This document shows positions 1 through 5,740 of a stretch of DNA of 5,913 nt, one piece after another (within the stretch, counting starts at the first letter, position 1; the number at the start of each line of letters is the position of its first letter). Made by a program: the position numbers and the translations under genes. The DNA is from Crocinitomix sp. (GTDB taxonomy: Bacteria; Bacteroidota; Bacteroidia; Flavobacteriales_D; Crocinitomicaceae), in the NCBI GenBank assembly GCA_020849935.1, contig JADZFJ010000558.1, forward strand, positions 1 through 5,913, read 5' to 3'. The notes under the pieces were generated by a model. That model worked only from the letters and a program-made list of their open reading frames with translations. It was not told the DNA's origin and searched no databases.

Positions 1-31
1 ATCAAATGAATTTTGTACGATTCAATTTTCA

Positions 32-220
32 ATGGTGGAGTATGAAACAACGGCTCAAGAAGTTATTTCATTTTACCACCGGTGTAAAGTGGCTTTGCAA
101 TGGACTTTTTCATACTTTTTATACGGGGTGAGTTCATTGTTTTTTGTTGTTTTAGCGAGTTTGCTCGGGTTGATTGCTTTTGAAAAAATCCGTACTAACT
201 TTTTAACACCTAAAAAATAA
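32..220 (+). CDS. Small hypothetical membrane protein, possibly the C-terminal end of a longer gene cut by the window edge
   Basis: I do not recognise a family. The frame has an ATG at 32 but is open without a stop back to position 2, so this may be the tail of a longer protein and the ATG is only the first one visible. From that ATG the product is 62 residues. It has a polar, slightly acidic start (about 1-12), a hydrophobic stretch at about 28-50 (YFLYGVSSLFFVVLASLLGL) that reads as one transmembrane helix, and a basic tail (EKIRTNFLTPKK). The positive charge after the helix suggests the C-terminus faces the cytoplasm. Codon choice looks coding, and a terminator directly overlaps the stop, which supports a gene ending here. 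A competing frame (6-131) is also open upstream but ends at 129-131 before the hydrophobic segment. A frameshift joining the two cannot be excluded. Confidence 0.4.
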   Translation: MVEYETTAQEVISFYHRCKVALQWTFSYFLYGVSSLFFVVLASLLGLIAFEKIRTNFLTPKK

Positions 221-240
221 TAATTGCTTTTAGGTTTTTT
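208..240 (+). terminator. Intrinsic terminator closing the leftmost reading frame
   Basis: ACCTAAAA (208-215) and TTTTAGGT (228-235) are perfect reverse complements, giving an 8-bp stem with a 12-base loop. The 3' arm runs into six T residues (235-240). The stem is A/T-rich, as expected in a low-GC genome. The TAA stop of the upstream frame (218-220) lies inside the loop, so the 5' arm is still coding sequence. No matching T-tract is present for the opposite strand, so it is read as one-directional. Confidence 0.6.
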
Positions 241-274
241 GGAAAGAGGATTTTTTAATTTTTCCCAAATCCCA

Positions 275-295
275 CAGTTTTAAATTTATAAACTG
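275..295. other. Small inverted repeat in the 241-472 spacer
   Basis: CAGTTT (275-280) and AAACTG (290-295) are perfect reverse complements around a 9-base A/T spacer. It could be an operator-like palindrome or a weak hairpin. No T-tract follows immediately, so it is not called a terminator. The rest of the 241-472 spacer shows only A/T-rich sequence, a run of seven T at about 312-318, and the candidate promoter upstream of 473. Confidence 0.25.
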
Positions 296-414
296 CCGCA
301 GCTATTATTGCTTTTTTTGCCCAGCAGATTTCATAAATTTTTAGTTAAGTGGTTAGAAATCTTGTACTAATTGAATTATTATTCATATATTGTCGTGTTT
401 ATATTTAGGTTTAA

Positions 415-445
415 TTGATCCAGAACGACACGCTTTTTATTTTGG
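415..445 (+). promoter_or_regulatory. Candidate Bacteroidota-type promoter for the lipoprotein gene
   Basis: TATTTTGG at 438-445 matches the Bacteroidota -7 consensus TAnnTTTG at all but one fixed position. A TTG (415-417) lies 20 bases upstream, near where the -33 TTTG/TTG element is expected. Transcription would begin at about 450, leaving a leader of roughly 20 bases before the ATG at 473. In DNA this A/T-rich, near matches occur often by chance, so the call is tentative. Confidence 0.3.
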
Positions 446-472
446 ATTTTAGTTAAAATTAGTATCAATTCT

Positions 473-1135
473 ATGATGCGAGCTATTCGATTATTAATTT
501 TTTTTATCCTCAGTCTCGCAGTGGGTTCGTGTATGATTCCTGTGAATTTAAATTACGAAACTGCTGAAATTAGAGAGAAAGGGGATGTTGCTTTTACGGG
601 GAGTTTGAGTCAACAGGCACAACGGTCGTATGAACTAAAAGACACGAATTGGTTACCCGAAGAACTCGGTTTTGGTGTGCGAATGGATGTAGGGGTAGGC
701 GAACGAAGTAATTTATCGGTGCGGTATGAAAACACCTTTATTTCGTATGATCTTCGTCAAAATTTTATTGAATTGCAATGGAAAATTGCTTTAGGTAAAC
801 ATTACTTTGATCCGGATAATGAGCTAAAAATTGCGATTGGAATTCCGATGCAATTCTATTTTTATGAAGGGTACGAGGGCTATATTTTAAATCCAAGATT
901 ATACTTTACTTTTTTCACTTTGTCACAAAATTTTAGGTTGACCGCCATTCCGAAAGCTTTTGTTATTTATGACTATTTTGTTGGTAGCAATGTTGGGTTT
1001 CCCTTGTTCGGTTTTGGGATGTCATTTAATGGTGCCTTATCTACAAATTTGGAGAAATGGGCAATAATGCCAGAGGTAGGAATATTAGGAGATGAATCGT
1101 TGAGTTTTGGCTGTGGTGTAGTCTTCAAGTTCTGA
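473..1135 (+). CDS. Predicted outer-membrane lipoprotein, small beta-barrel-like protein of unknown function
   Basis: The 220-residue product starts with a short basic region (MMRAIR) and a hydrophobic stretch ending in the lipobox V-G-S-C. Cys20 is the expected site of lipidation and signal peptidase II cleavage, so the mature protein is about 201 residues. The mature part has many short alternating hydrophobic/polar stretches (for example around 65-75, 79-88, 97-108, 117-131, 136-149, 153-165, 175-188, 195-203), rich in Tyr, Phe and Gly. It ends in GVVFKF with a terminal Phe, like the C-terminal strand of many outer-membrane barrels, so a barrel of roughly 8-10 strands is inferred. The only other cysteine is Cys214, in the final strand. 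No acidic surface-export signal of the Flavobacteria/Capnocytophaga type follows Cys20, so the lipid anchor probably faces the periplasm. Two consecutive ATG codons (473, 476) are both usable. Function and family are not recognised. Confidence 0.75.
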   Translation: MMRAIRLLIFFILSLAVGSCMIPVNLNYETAEIREKGDVAFTGSLSQQAQRSYELKDTNWLPEELGFGVRMDVGVGERSNLSVRYENTFISYDLRQNFIELQWKIALGKHYFDPDNELKIAIGIPMQFYFYEGYEGYILNPRLYFTFFTLSQNFRLTAIPKAFVIYDYFVGSNVGFPLFGFGMSFNGALSTNLEKWAIMPEVGILGDESLSFGCGVVFKF

Positions 1136-1170
1136 TTTTGTGCAAGATTAAATTGGCAACCGTAAAAGCT

Positions 1171-1281
1171 TGCGTTAGGGATATGAGCATTTGTTGGAGC
1201 ACATTTTTGCAAAAAATTGCGACTGCGAAAAGCCCGGCCCGGACGGTCCCGACGTTTTAGTTGGGACGGCAGGGAACGCCC
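1171..1281 (+). repeat. Structured intergenic element resembling a dispersed Bacteroidota repeat or RNA
   Basis: This block is clearly more GC-rich than its A/T-rich surroundings and contains three phrases: TGCGTTAGGGAT (1171-1182), GCGAAAAGCCCGGCCCGG (1225-1242) and AGGGAACGCCC (1271-1281). From memory, phrases of this form recur in many intergenic regions of flavobacterial genomes, with variable hairpins between them; I could not check this. Visible pairings are GCGTT (1172-1176) with AACGC (1275-1279), which closes the whole element. An 8-bp hairpin forms from GTCCCGAC (1246-1253) and GTTGGGAC (1260-1267), with one G-T pair and a 6-base loop. A 12-base palindrome, TTTTTGCAAAAA, lies at 1204-1215. 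A structural RNA (perhaps related to the Flavo-1 type of RNA motif) or a REP-like mobile repeat are both possible. The transcribed strand is assumed from the neighbouring genes. Confidence 0.5.
1246..1267 (+). other. Strong GC-rich hairpin inside the structured element
   Basis: The arms GTCCCGAC (1246-1253) and GTTGGGAC (1260-1267) pair over 8 bp with a single G-T wobble and a GTTTTA loop. This is the strongest local hairpin I found in the window outside the terminator at 208-240. It is not followed by a T-tract (GGCAGGGAACGCC follows), so it is not an intrinsic terminator. It sits where the presumed repeat family carries a variable arm. Confidence 0.55.
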
Positions 1282-1524
1282 AAAAAATTAGTGATCTTAC
1301 TCTTTAAGATGGAGAATAAATGGTTGTCTCATTTTGATGAAAGAAATTTTTGGCAGTTATTCTGTGTTGTGAGGTACGCTCGAGTGCGGTTTTAGCTGAA
1401 TATTGTGGCGTTCAATGTTGAATTTTCAGCATTATAGAATAGACGAAAGTATTTTTTGATGGATCTGCAAACTAACAAACTAGGAAATGTTAATCGCTTA
1501 TTATTTAGTACTTTTGTTTACAAT
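1282..1524. other. Non-coding spacer upstream of the OmpA-like gene
   Basis: Together with the structured element this forms the longest stretch without a convincing gene (1136-1524). I see no RNA gene and no coding frame in it apart from the optional N-terminal extension of the next gene (TTG 1456 or ATG 1459). It contains GCTGAA (1395-1400) and TTCAGC (1425-1430), perfect 6-base inverted arms 24 bases apart. An imperfect palindrome is centred on CTCGAG at about 1379-1384. TATTTTTTG at 1450-1458 looks like a -7 element with one extra T. None of these has an identified role. Confidence 0.4.
1509..1516 (+). promoter_or_regulatory. Perfect -7 promoter element just upstream of the preferred OmpA-like start
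   Basis: TACTTTTG matches the Bacteroidota -7 consensus TAnnTTTG exactly. If used, transcription would start around 1520-1523, only a few bases before the ATG at 1525, giving an almost leaderless message. This would also exclude the upstream TTG/ATG starts at 1456/1459. The -33 region (about 1485-1490, AAATGT) is a poor match to TTTG, which lowers confidence. Confidence 0.35.
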
Positions 1525-3111
1525 ATGCGGTTAAACTTATTCCTTTTTGTATTTATTGGTAGTTTTTCATTGCTTCATGGGCAGGATACAATTCGCATTT
1601 ATTTCGAATTTGGAAGTTCAAAAATCAGTTATGAATCGGAACAAGTATTACGAGATCTTAAAAATACGTTTGATTTACATTCGGTTGAGCTGGTAGAATT
1701 TACGGGATATGCTGATTCAATCGGGAATTTAAAATCTAATTTACGACTGTGTGAAAAACGAGCAAAAAACGCATATAATGTTTGTCAAGGGGACTTTAAA
1801 CCAACTGTTGAGGTACAAATTTTCGCAAAAGGGGAGGGTACAAAAGTTAATCTTGACGAAAACCGCCGGGTTGAAATTGTACTGCATTATGACGAAATGA
1901 AGGAAAAGGAAGGGCCTCTTGAAATCATTGAAAACATGAATCCACGTTGCTTTTTTGTGGATTTTGAAGCCTTACAATTTTGCAACTTGCGTGAAATAAC
2001 AAAAGGGCGAAAAAAATATGTTTATATTGAAGCGCTTGACATCGGTTTATTTACTGAACGCGAACACTATTACGCCATTCGCAATAATTCGGGTAAAGTT
2101 ACCATTCAGCGACTAAGGTGGAAGAAAAAAGTAACTGGAAAATTGTGGTGGCGAAAAACACGCTACGTTGCATTTATTCCAAAAGAAAGTTTCGATAGAT
2201 TTCAATTTTTCACCCTTGAAGATGCGCCGTGTACAGGTTGTAAAGAGAAAATTTTAACAAAAGACACTCTTATCATGAATGTTGCGAAGTTTTATACCGA
2301 TTATTTTTTATTGACCAATATGCAAGCAAAGCAACGTTTTATTGACCAAAACCAGTTAAAAGTGCGTGTGCCAAAAGAATATGTTGATTTGAATGAGACT
2401 TATTATTTTACTGGGAACCCAGGCGGTATCGTTGAATGGACAACTCGTGATTTTGGATCAAAGAATAAGAATTATTATTTTGCTGACATTGAATTATATA
2501 ATGGGAAAATGCCCGAAATTCAGCACCTATATTCCACGACAGTTTGTCTTAATACATCGACATGGAAAGATTGGAATGCAAGGCCTTGGTATTGCGGTTT
2601 CGTGAATGATCGTGGTAATGCAATTAGGAATATTTTATCCATCGACCCGGGTGTGTTTTATCATAACGATAGTCTTGTAGGTTATTTAGCTCTAGGAGTT
2701 AATTATATTGATGATCATAGTTTTAGCTTTCAGGCCGGTATAAATACACATGCTAGCTTATATGCCGCTGCTAACTATAGATTCAACCTTTTGTCCTTTC
2801 GAATGCGTGCCTTAAGTATCCGTGATAATTGGGTAGATCCTTTTGAACTAAACATGAGTTCGTTTGCAAATACTATTGTCAGTCCTTATGTGGGGCTTGA
2901 TACAAAAACGAGTTTTAACCAAGGTTACCAATCTTTTTTTGAAGCCAATGTCAATGCAGGTTTTCTTGTTAGATTACCTATTAGAAATTGGGTGGGCGAT
3001 TTTTTTATTCAAGGCGGCGTTTCGTATGATTTTTTACAGAGGATCAATACGCAGGCCTATGGCTATGGCCAAATAGGGGTGAGATTTTATCCTCCGTTTT
3101 TGTATCATTGA
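1525..3111 (+). CDS. OmpA-family outer-membrane protein with N-terminal peptidoglycan-binding domain and C-terminal barrel-like region
   Basis: I place the start at ATG 1525 (528 residues) because it gives a compact signal peptide, MRLNLFLFVFIGSFSLLHGQ, with likely cleavage near G19-Q20/D21. The same frame also has TTG 1456 and ATG 1459, which would add a 22-23 residue leader unlike an export signal. Residues about 23-123 are an OmpA-type peptidoglycan-binding domain. It shows YFEFGSSKI (26-34), GYADSIG (61-67), the helix LCEKRAKN (75-82), AKGEG (101-105) and NRRVEI (113-118). Asp64 and Arg79 correspond to the Asp and Arg that bind diaminopimelate in classical OmpA. The middle region (about 140-360) is unrecognised and carries six cysteines (142, 153, 236, 239, 341, 357), including a CTGC pair. 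Residues about 365-528 alternate hydrophobic and polar and are rich in aromatic residues and Gly, as in an outer-membrane barrel. A role tethering the outer membrane to peptidoglycan is inferred. The domain order is reversed relative to E. coli OmpA. Confidence 0.8.
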   Translation: MRLNLFLFVFIGSFSLLHGQDTIRIYFEFGSSKISYESEQVLRDLKNTFDLHSVELVEFTGYADSIGNLKSNLRLCEKRAKNAYNVCQGDFKPTVEVQIFAKGEGTKVNLDENRRVEIVLHYDEMKEKEGPLEIIENMNPRCFFVDFEALQFCNLREITKGRKKYVYIEALDIGLFTEREHYYAIRNNSGKVTIQRLRWKKKVTGKLWWRKTRYVAFIPKESFDRFQFFTLEDAPCTGCKEKILTKDTLIMNVAKFYTDYFLLTNMQAKQRFIDQNQLKVRVPKEYVDLNETYYFTGNPGGIVEWTTRDFGSKNKNYYFADIELYNGKMPEIQHLYSTTVCLNTSTWKDWNARPWYCGFVNDRGNAIRNILSIDPGVFYHNDSLVGYLALGVNYIDDHSFSFQAGINTHASLYAAANYRFNLLSFRMRALSIRDNWVDPFELNMSSFANTIVSPYVGLDTKTSFNQGYQSFFEANVNAGFLVRLPIRNWVGDFFIQGGVSYDFLQRINTQAYGYGQIGVRFYPPFLYH

Positions 3112-3372
3112 AGACAGAAATGGGCGGGTAATAAAAGATGTGATTAAGTTCATCTTGATTCAACTATCTGTCATTACGTAAGGAACACAATTTTCCGTTT
3201 TTTCCAAAATAAGCGATGTAATCTCCCCTTGAAATTTTTTGCCTACCAAACTTTGTCCCGTCCAAATGATTTTACACTAATTTATTTAATGATCTAAAAA
3301 ACAAGCATCTAATTTTATTTCGAGTTTTTGAATAGGGGTGAAAAAGGGATAAAGTGTCTCCTCAGCAGAAAC

Positions 3373-3381
3373 ATGAAATAA
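3373..3381 (+). other. Two-codon upstream open reading frame before the receptor gene
   Basis: ATG AAA TAA lies immediately before the receptor start, with its stop one base upstream of ATG 3383. Both ATGs are followed by AAA in an A-rich context. It could influence initiation, or be a chance product of A-rich sequence. The rest of the 3112-3382 spacer holds no convincing gene or RNA. Confidence 0.2.
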
Positions 3382-3382
3382 A

Positions 3383-5737
3383 ATGAAAACAAACTATAGT
3401 TTACTGGTATTGAGCTTACTTTTTTTTGGATTAATTGGCTCAACTCAAACCCAACTTACCCAAACGGTACGTGGTACCTTGTTGGATGCTGATTCGAAAC
3501 TCCCAATTATTGGCGCGAAAATCGTGTTGGTGGATTCTAATCCGTTTAAAGGCGGAATTACCAATGAAAATGGCGATTTTAGAATTGAAGGCGTTCCGGT
3601 TGGTCGCGTTGCTTTGCGCATTACCTCGTATGGTTATTTAGAAATTACCTTGCCGAGTGTGTTGGTGGAGTCAGGAAATGAAAAAATTCTCCAATTGGAA
3701 ATGACGCCCGATGTAAAAATTTTGGATCAGGTGGAAGTGACTTCGCAAAAAGATAAATCTGAAACCATTAATAAAATGGCGACGGTAAGTGCCAAATCGT
3801 TTACGGTGGAAGAAACGAACCGATATGCAGGTTCACTAAACGATCCTGCGAGGATGGTGTCTGGATTTGCAGGCGTAACGGGCAATGCAGAAGGGGACAA
3901 TGATATTGTGGTGAGGGGAAATTCGCCGCGTGGTATTTTGTGGCGGTTGGATGGAATTGATATTCCGAACCCCAACCATTTTTCGAATAACGGGGCTACG
4001 GGTGGACCAATTAGCGCTTTAAATGGCGCGGTTTTGGCCAATTCGGATTTCTTTTCGGGGGCTTTTGCGCCTGAATATGGCAATGCGCTTTCTGGAGTGT
4101 TTGACGTTAAAATGCGGGAAGGGAATAATGAGAAAAGGGAATATTCTTTTTCTGTAGGCGCCTTAGGAATTGATGCTTCTATTGAAGGGCCTTTTAGAAA
4201 AGGGTATCGCGGTTCGTATTTAGTGAACTACCGCTATTCATCCGTTGGGTTGCTAGACAAAGCGGGTTTACTCGATTTTGGTGGAGTGCCTATTTACCAA
4301 GACGGGGCGTTTAAGTTTAATTTCCCCACGAAAAATGCGGGATTATTTACTCTGATTGGTTTTGGTGGGATCAGTCGAATTGACCAAACAAACGAAGATT
4401 CATTAAATATCACGTATGAAAAATACTCGTTTAGGGCAAATTTGGGGGTGGGTGCCCTTAAACATACCTACATCGTAAATCCCAAATTGTACTTTAAAAG
4501 TTATGTGACTTATACCACCTCGTACAATGGGGGAGAGGGGCAAACTTTAAACAATGACAGTATTTTTTATTTGAGTGCTCGCGAGGGTTCGACAGATGAT
4601 AAATTTAAAATTCAGACGATTGCGAATTATAATTTATCTAGAAAAAATAGCTTTCAATTAGGCGCTACGTACACACGAATGTTTTATAATTTTTTCTTTG
4701 AGCATGATTATGATGATGAAGATGGCGTTTTAAAACGATTCACAGATTCGAAAGGGAAAGCGGATGTGATTCAATCTTTTATAAGTTGGAAATTTCGAAT
4801 TACCAACGACCTGACCTTAATTTCAGGAGCGCATTTTACACAATTTTTGCTCAATAACCATGCTGCTCTTGAACCACGCGCCGCGATTAAATGGGAACTT
4901 GCTCCGCGGCATTCTATTTCGGCGGGTTTTGGATTGCACAGTCGTTTAGAATCGCCATCGGTTTATTTGTACAACGAATTACAATCTGACGGAACCTATA
5001 AATTCCCCAATAAAAACCTTGATTTGAGTAAAAGTGCACATTATGTGGTTGGATATGGATTTAGAGTAAGTGAAAATCTTCATTTTAAAACGGAAGTTTA
5101 TTATCAACAACTCTATAATATTCCGGTGGCAAAAGAAGCATCGAATAATTTTAATTCTTTAAATTTTTCATCAGGCGTTCCAGATTTTGAATTGATTAAT
5201 ACTGGGAAAGGCAGAAATTTTGGAACGGAATTAACCCTTGAACGTTTTTTCCAAAATAACTTTTATTACCTCGTGACAGGTTCCTTATACAAATCGCTTT
5301 ATACCACCAAAACGGGAGAAGAAAAAGGAACTCGTTTTGATGCAGGCTTTGCAACGAATGTTTTACTTGGAAAAGAATTTCAATTTGGACAAAAAAAGAA
5401 CAATAATAAAACATTTGGGATCAATACAAAAGTGTCCTTAATTGGCGGAAATCGTTATACACCAATCGATTTGCAAGCTTCGCGAAATGCGGGATACGAA
5501 GTTCGGGACGTAACCCAACAATTTGAGTTAAGAGGGGACAATATCTTTTTCTTAAACCTTGGATTGAACTATCGTTGTGATATGCAACGTGCCAGTCATT
5601 CGTTTAAAATTGACATTCAAAACCTTACCAACCACAAAGCAGCGGTAAACGAATATTACAATAGCCGCTCGCAACAAATCGAAAAGAGTACGCAATTGTC
5701 CATTATTCCAAACATTATTTACACCATTAAATTTTAA
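3383..5737 (+). CDS. TonB-dependent outer-membrane receptor with carboxypeptidase-regulatory-like domain
   Basis: The complete 784-residue receptor imports a ligand across the outer membrane using energy from TonB-ExbBD. It has a signal peptide (1 to about 22, MKTNYSLLVLSLLFFGLIGS then TQTQ). A carboxypeptidase-regulatory-like beta-sandwich follows at about 28-108, with VRGTLLDADSKLPIIGAKI (29-47) and ITNENGDFRIEGVPVG (59-74). LDQVEVTS (114-121) sits where the TonB-box-like segment usually lies. The plug is at about 133-245, with DIVVRGNSPRG (174-184), LDGIDIPNPNHF (189-200) and AFAPEYGNALSGVF (227-240). A barrel fills the rest, including FKIDIQNLTNHK (741-752), and ends in IIYTIKF with a terminal Phe. 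No STN domain is present, it is shorter than typical SusC proteins (about 1000 residues), and no SusD gene is visible, so a non-glycan substrate is more likely. That is inference; the substrate is unknown. An acidic loop, EHDYDDED (440-447), could face outward. The next gene starts three bases after the stop. Confidence 0.93.
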   Translation: MKTNYSLLVLSLLFFGLIGSTQTQLTQTVRGTLLDADSKLPIIGAKIVLVDSNPFKGGITNENGDFRIEGVPVGRVALRITSYGYLEITLPSVLVESGNEKILQLEMTPDVKILDQVEVTSQKDKSETINKMATVSAKSFTVEETNRYAGSLNDPARMVSGFAGVTGNAEGDNDIVVRGNSPRGILWRLDGIDIPNPNHFSNNGATGGPISALNGAVLANSDFFSGAFAPEYGNALSGVFDVKMREGNNEKREYSFSVGALGIDASIEGPFRKGYRGSYLVNYRYSSVGLLDKAGLLDFGGVPIYQDGAFKFNFPTKNAGLFTLIGFGGISRIDQTNEDSLNITYEKYSFRANLGVGALKHTYIVNPKLYFKSYVTYTTSYNGGEGQTLNNDSIFYLSAREGSTDDKFKIQTIANYNLSRKNSFQLGATYTRMFYNFFFEHDYDDEDGVLKRFTDSKGKADVIQSFISWKFRITNDLTLISGAHFTQFLLNNHAALEPRAAIKWELAPRHSISAGFGLHSRLESPSVYLYNELQSDGTYKFPNKNLDLSKSAHYVVGYGFRVSENLHFKTEVYYQQLYNIPVAKEASNNFNSLNFSSGVPDFELINTGKGRNFGTELTLERFFQNNFYYLVTGSLYKSLYTTKTGEEKGTRFDAGFATNVLLGKEFQFGQKKNNNKTFGINTKVSLIGGNRYTPIDLQASRNAGYEVRDVTQQFELRGDNIFFLNLGLNYRCDMQRASHSFKIDIQNLTNHKAAVNEYYNSRSQQIEKSTQLSIIPNIIYTIKF

Positions 5738-5740
5738 TTT

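Noticed and set aside
6..131. Alternative frame at the left edge encoding a short basic peptide, or a frameshifted N-terminus for the 32-220 gene
   Set aside because: It stops at 129-131, just before the hydrophobic segment found in the other frame. The other frame is uninterrupted from position 2 to the terminator, so no frameshift is needed.
391..431. Inverted repeat TGTCGT (391-396) / ACGACA (425-430) in the spacer before the lipoprotein gene
   Set aside because: The arms are short, with a 28-base loop. Although a T-rich stretch follows, it is not convincing as a terminator or riboswitch.
973..1212. Minus-strand open frame of about 79 codons overlapping the end of the lipoprotein gene
   Set aside because: It lies antisense to a well-supported + strand gene, runs into the structured intergenic element, and its product is low-complexity and rich in Asn, Pro and Lys with no recognisable domain.
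1183..1260. A 25-codon open frame starting at ATG 1183
   Set aside because: It lies wholly within the structured GC-rich element and its product is unremarkable. The base-pairing pattern explains the sequence better than coding does.
2393..2605. A + strand frame inside the OmpA-like gene (a similar one lies at 2864-3076)
   Set aside because: These are out-of-frame shadows of a clearly coding sequence, without their own start context or domains.
3182..3203. Possible terminator after the OmpA-like gene (GGAA / TTCC followed by a T run)
   Set aside because: The stem is only 4 bp and starts about 70 bases after the stop, which is too weak to distinguish from chance in A/T-rich DNA.
3327..3357. 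Possible receptor promoter: TTTG (3327-3330), 19-base spacer, TAAAGTGT (3350-3357)
   Set aside because: The spacing is suitable, but the -7 element matches only the TA and one T of TAnnTTTG, which is too poor to call.
3727..4083. Minus-strand open frame of about 118 codons opposite the receptor plug domain
   Set aside because: The sense strand encodes the conserved plug motifs, so the antisense frame is a by-product of its codon usage. The antisense product has no recognisable motif.
5196..5414. Minus-strand open frame opposite the receptor barrel
   Set aside because: It is a shadow of the receptor coding sequence, with no promoter and no domain.
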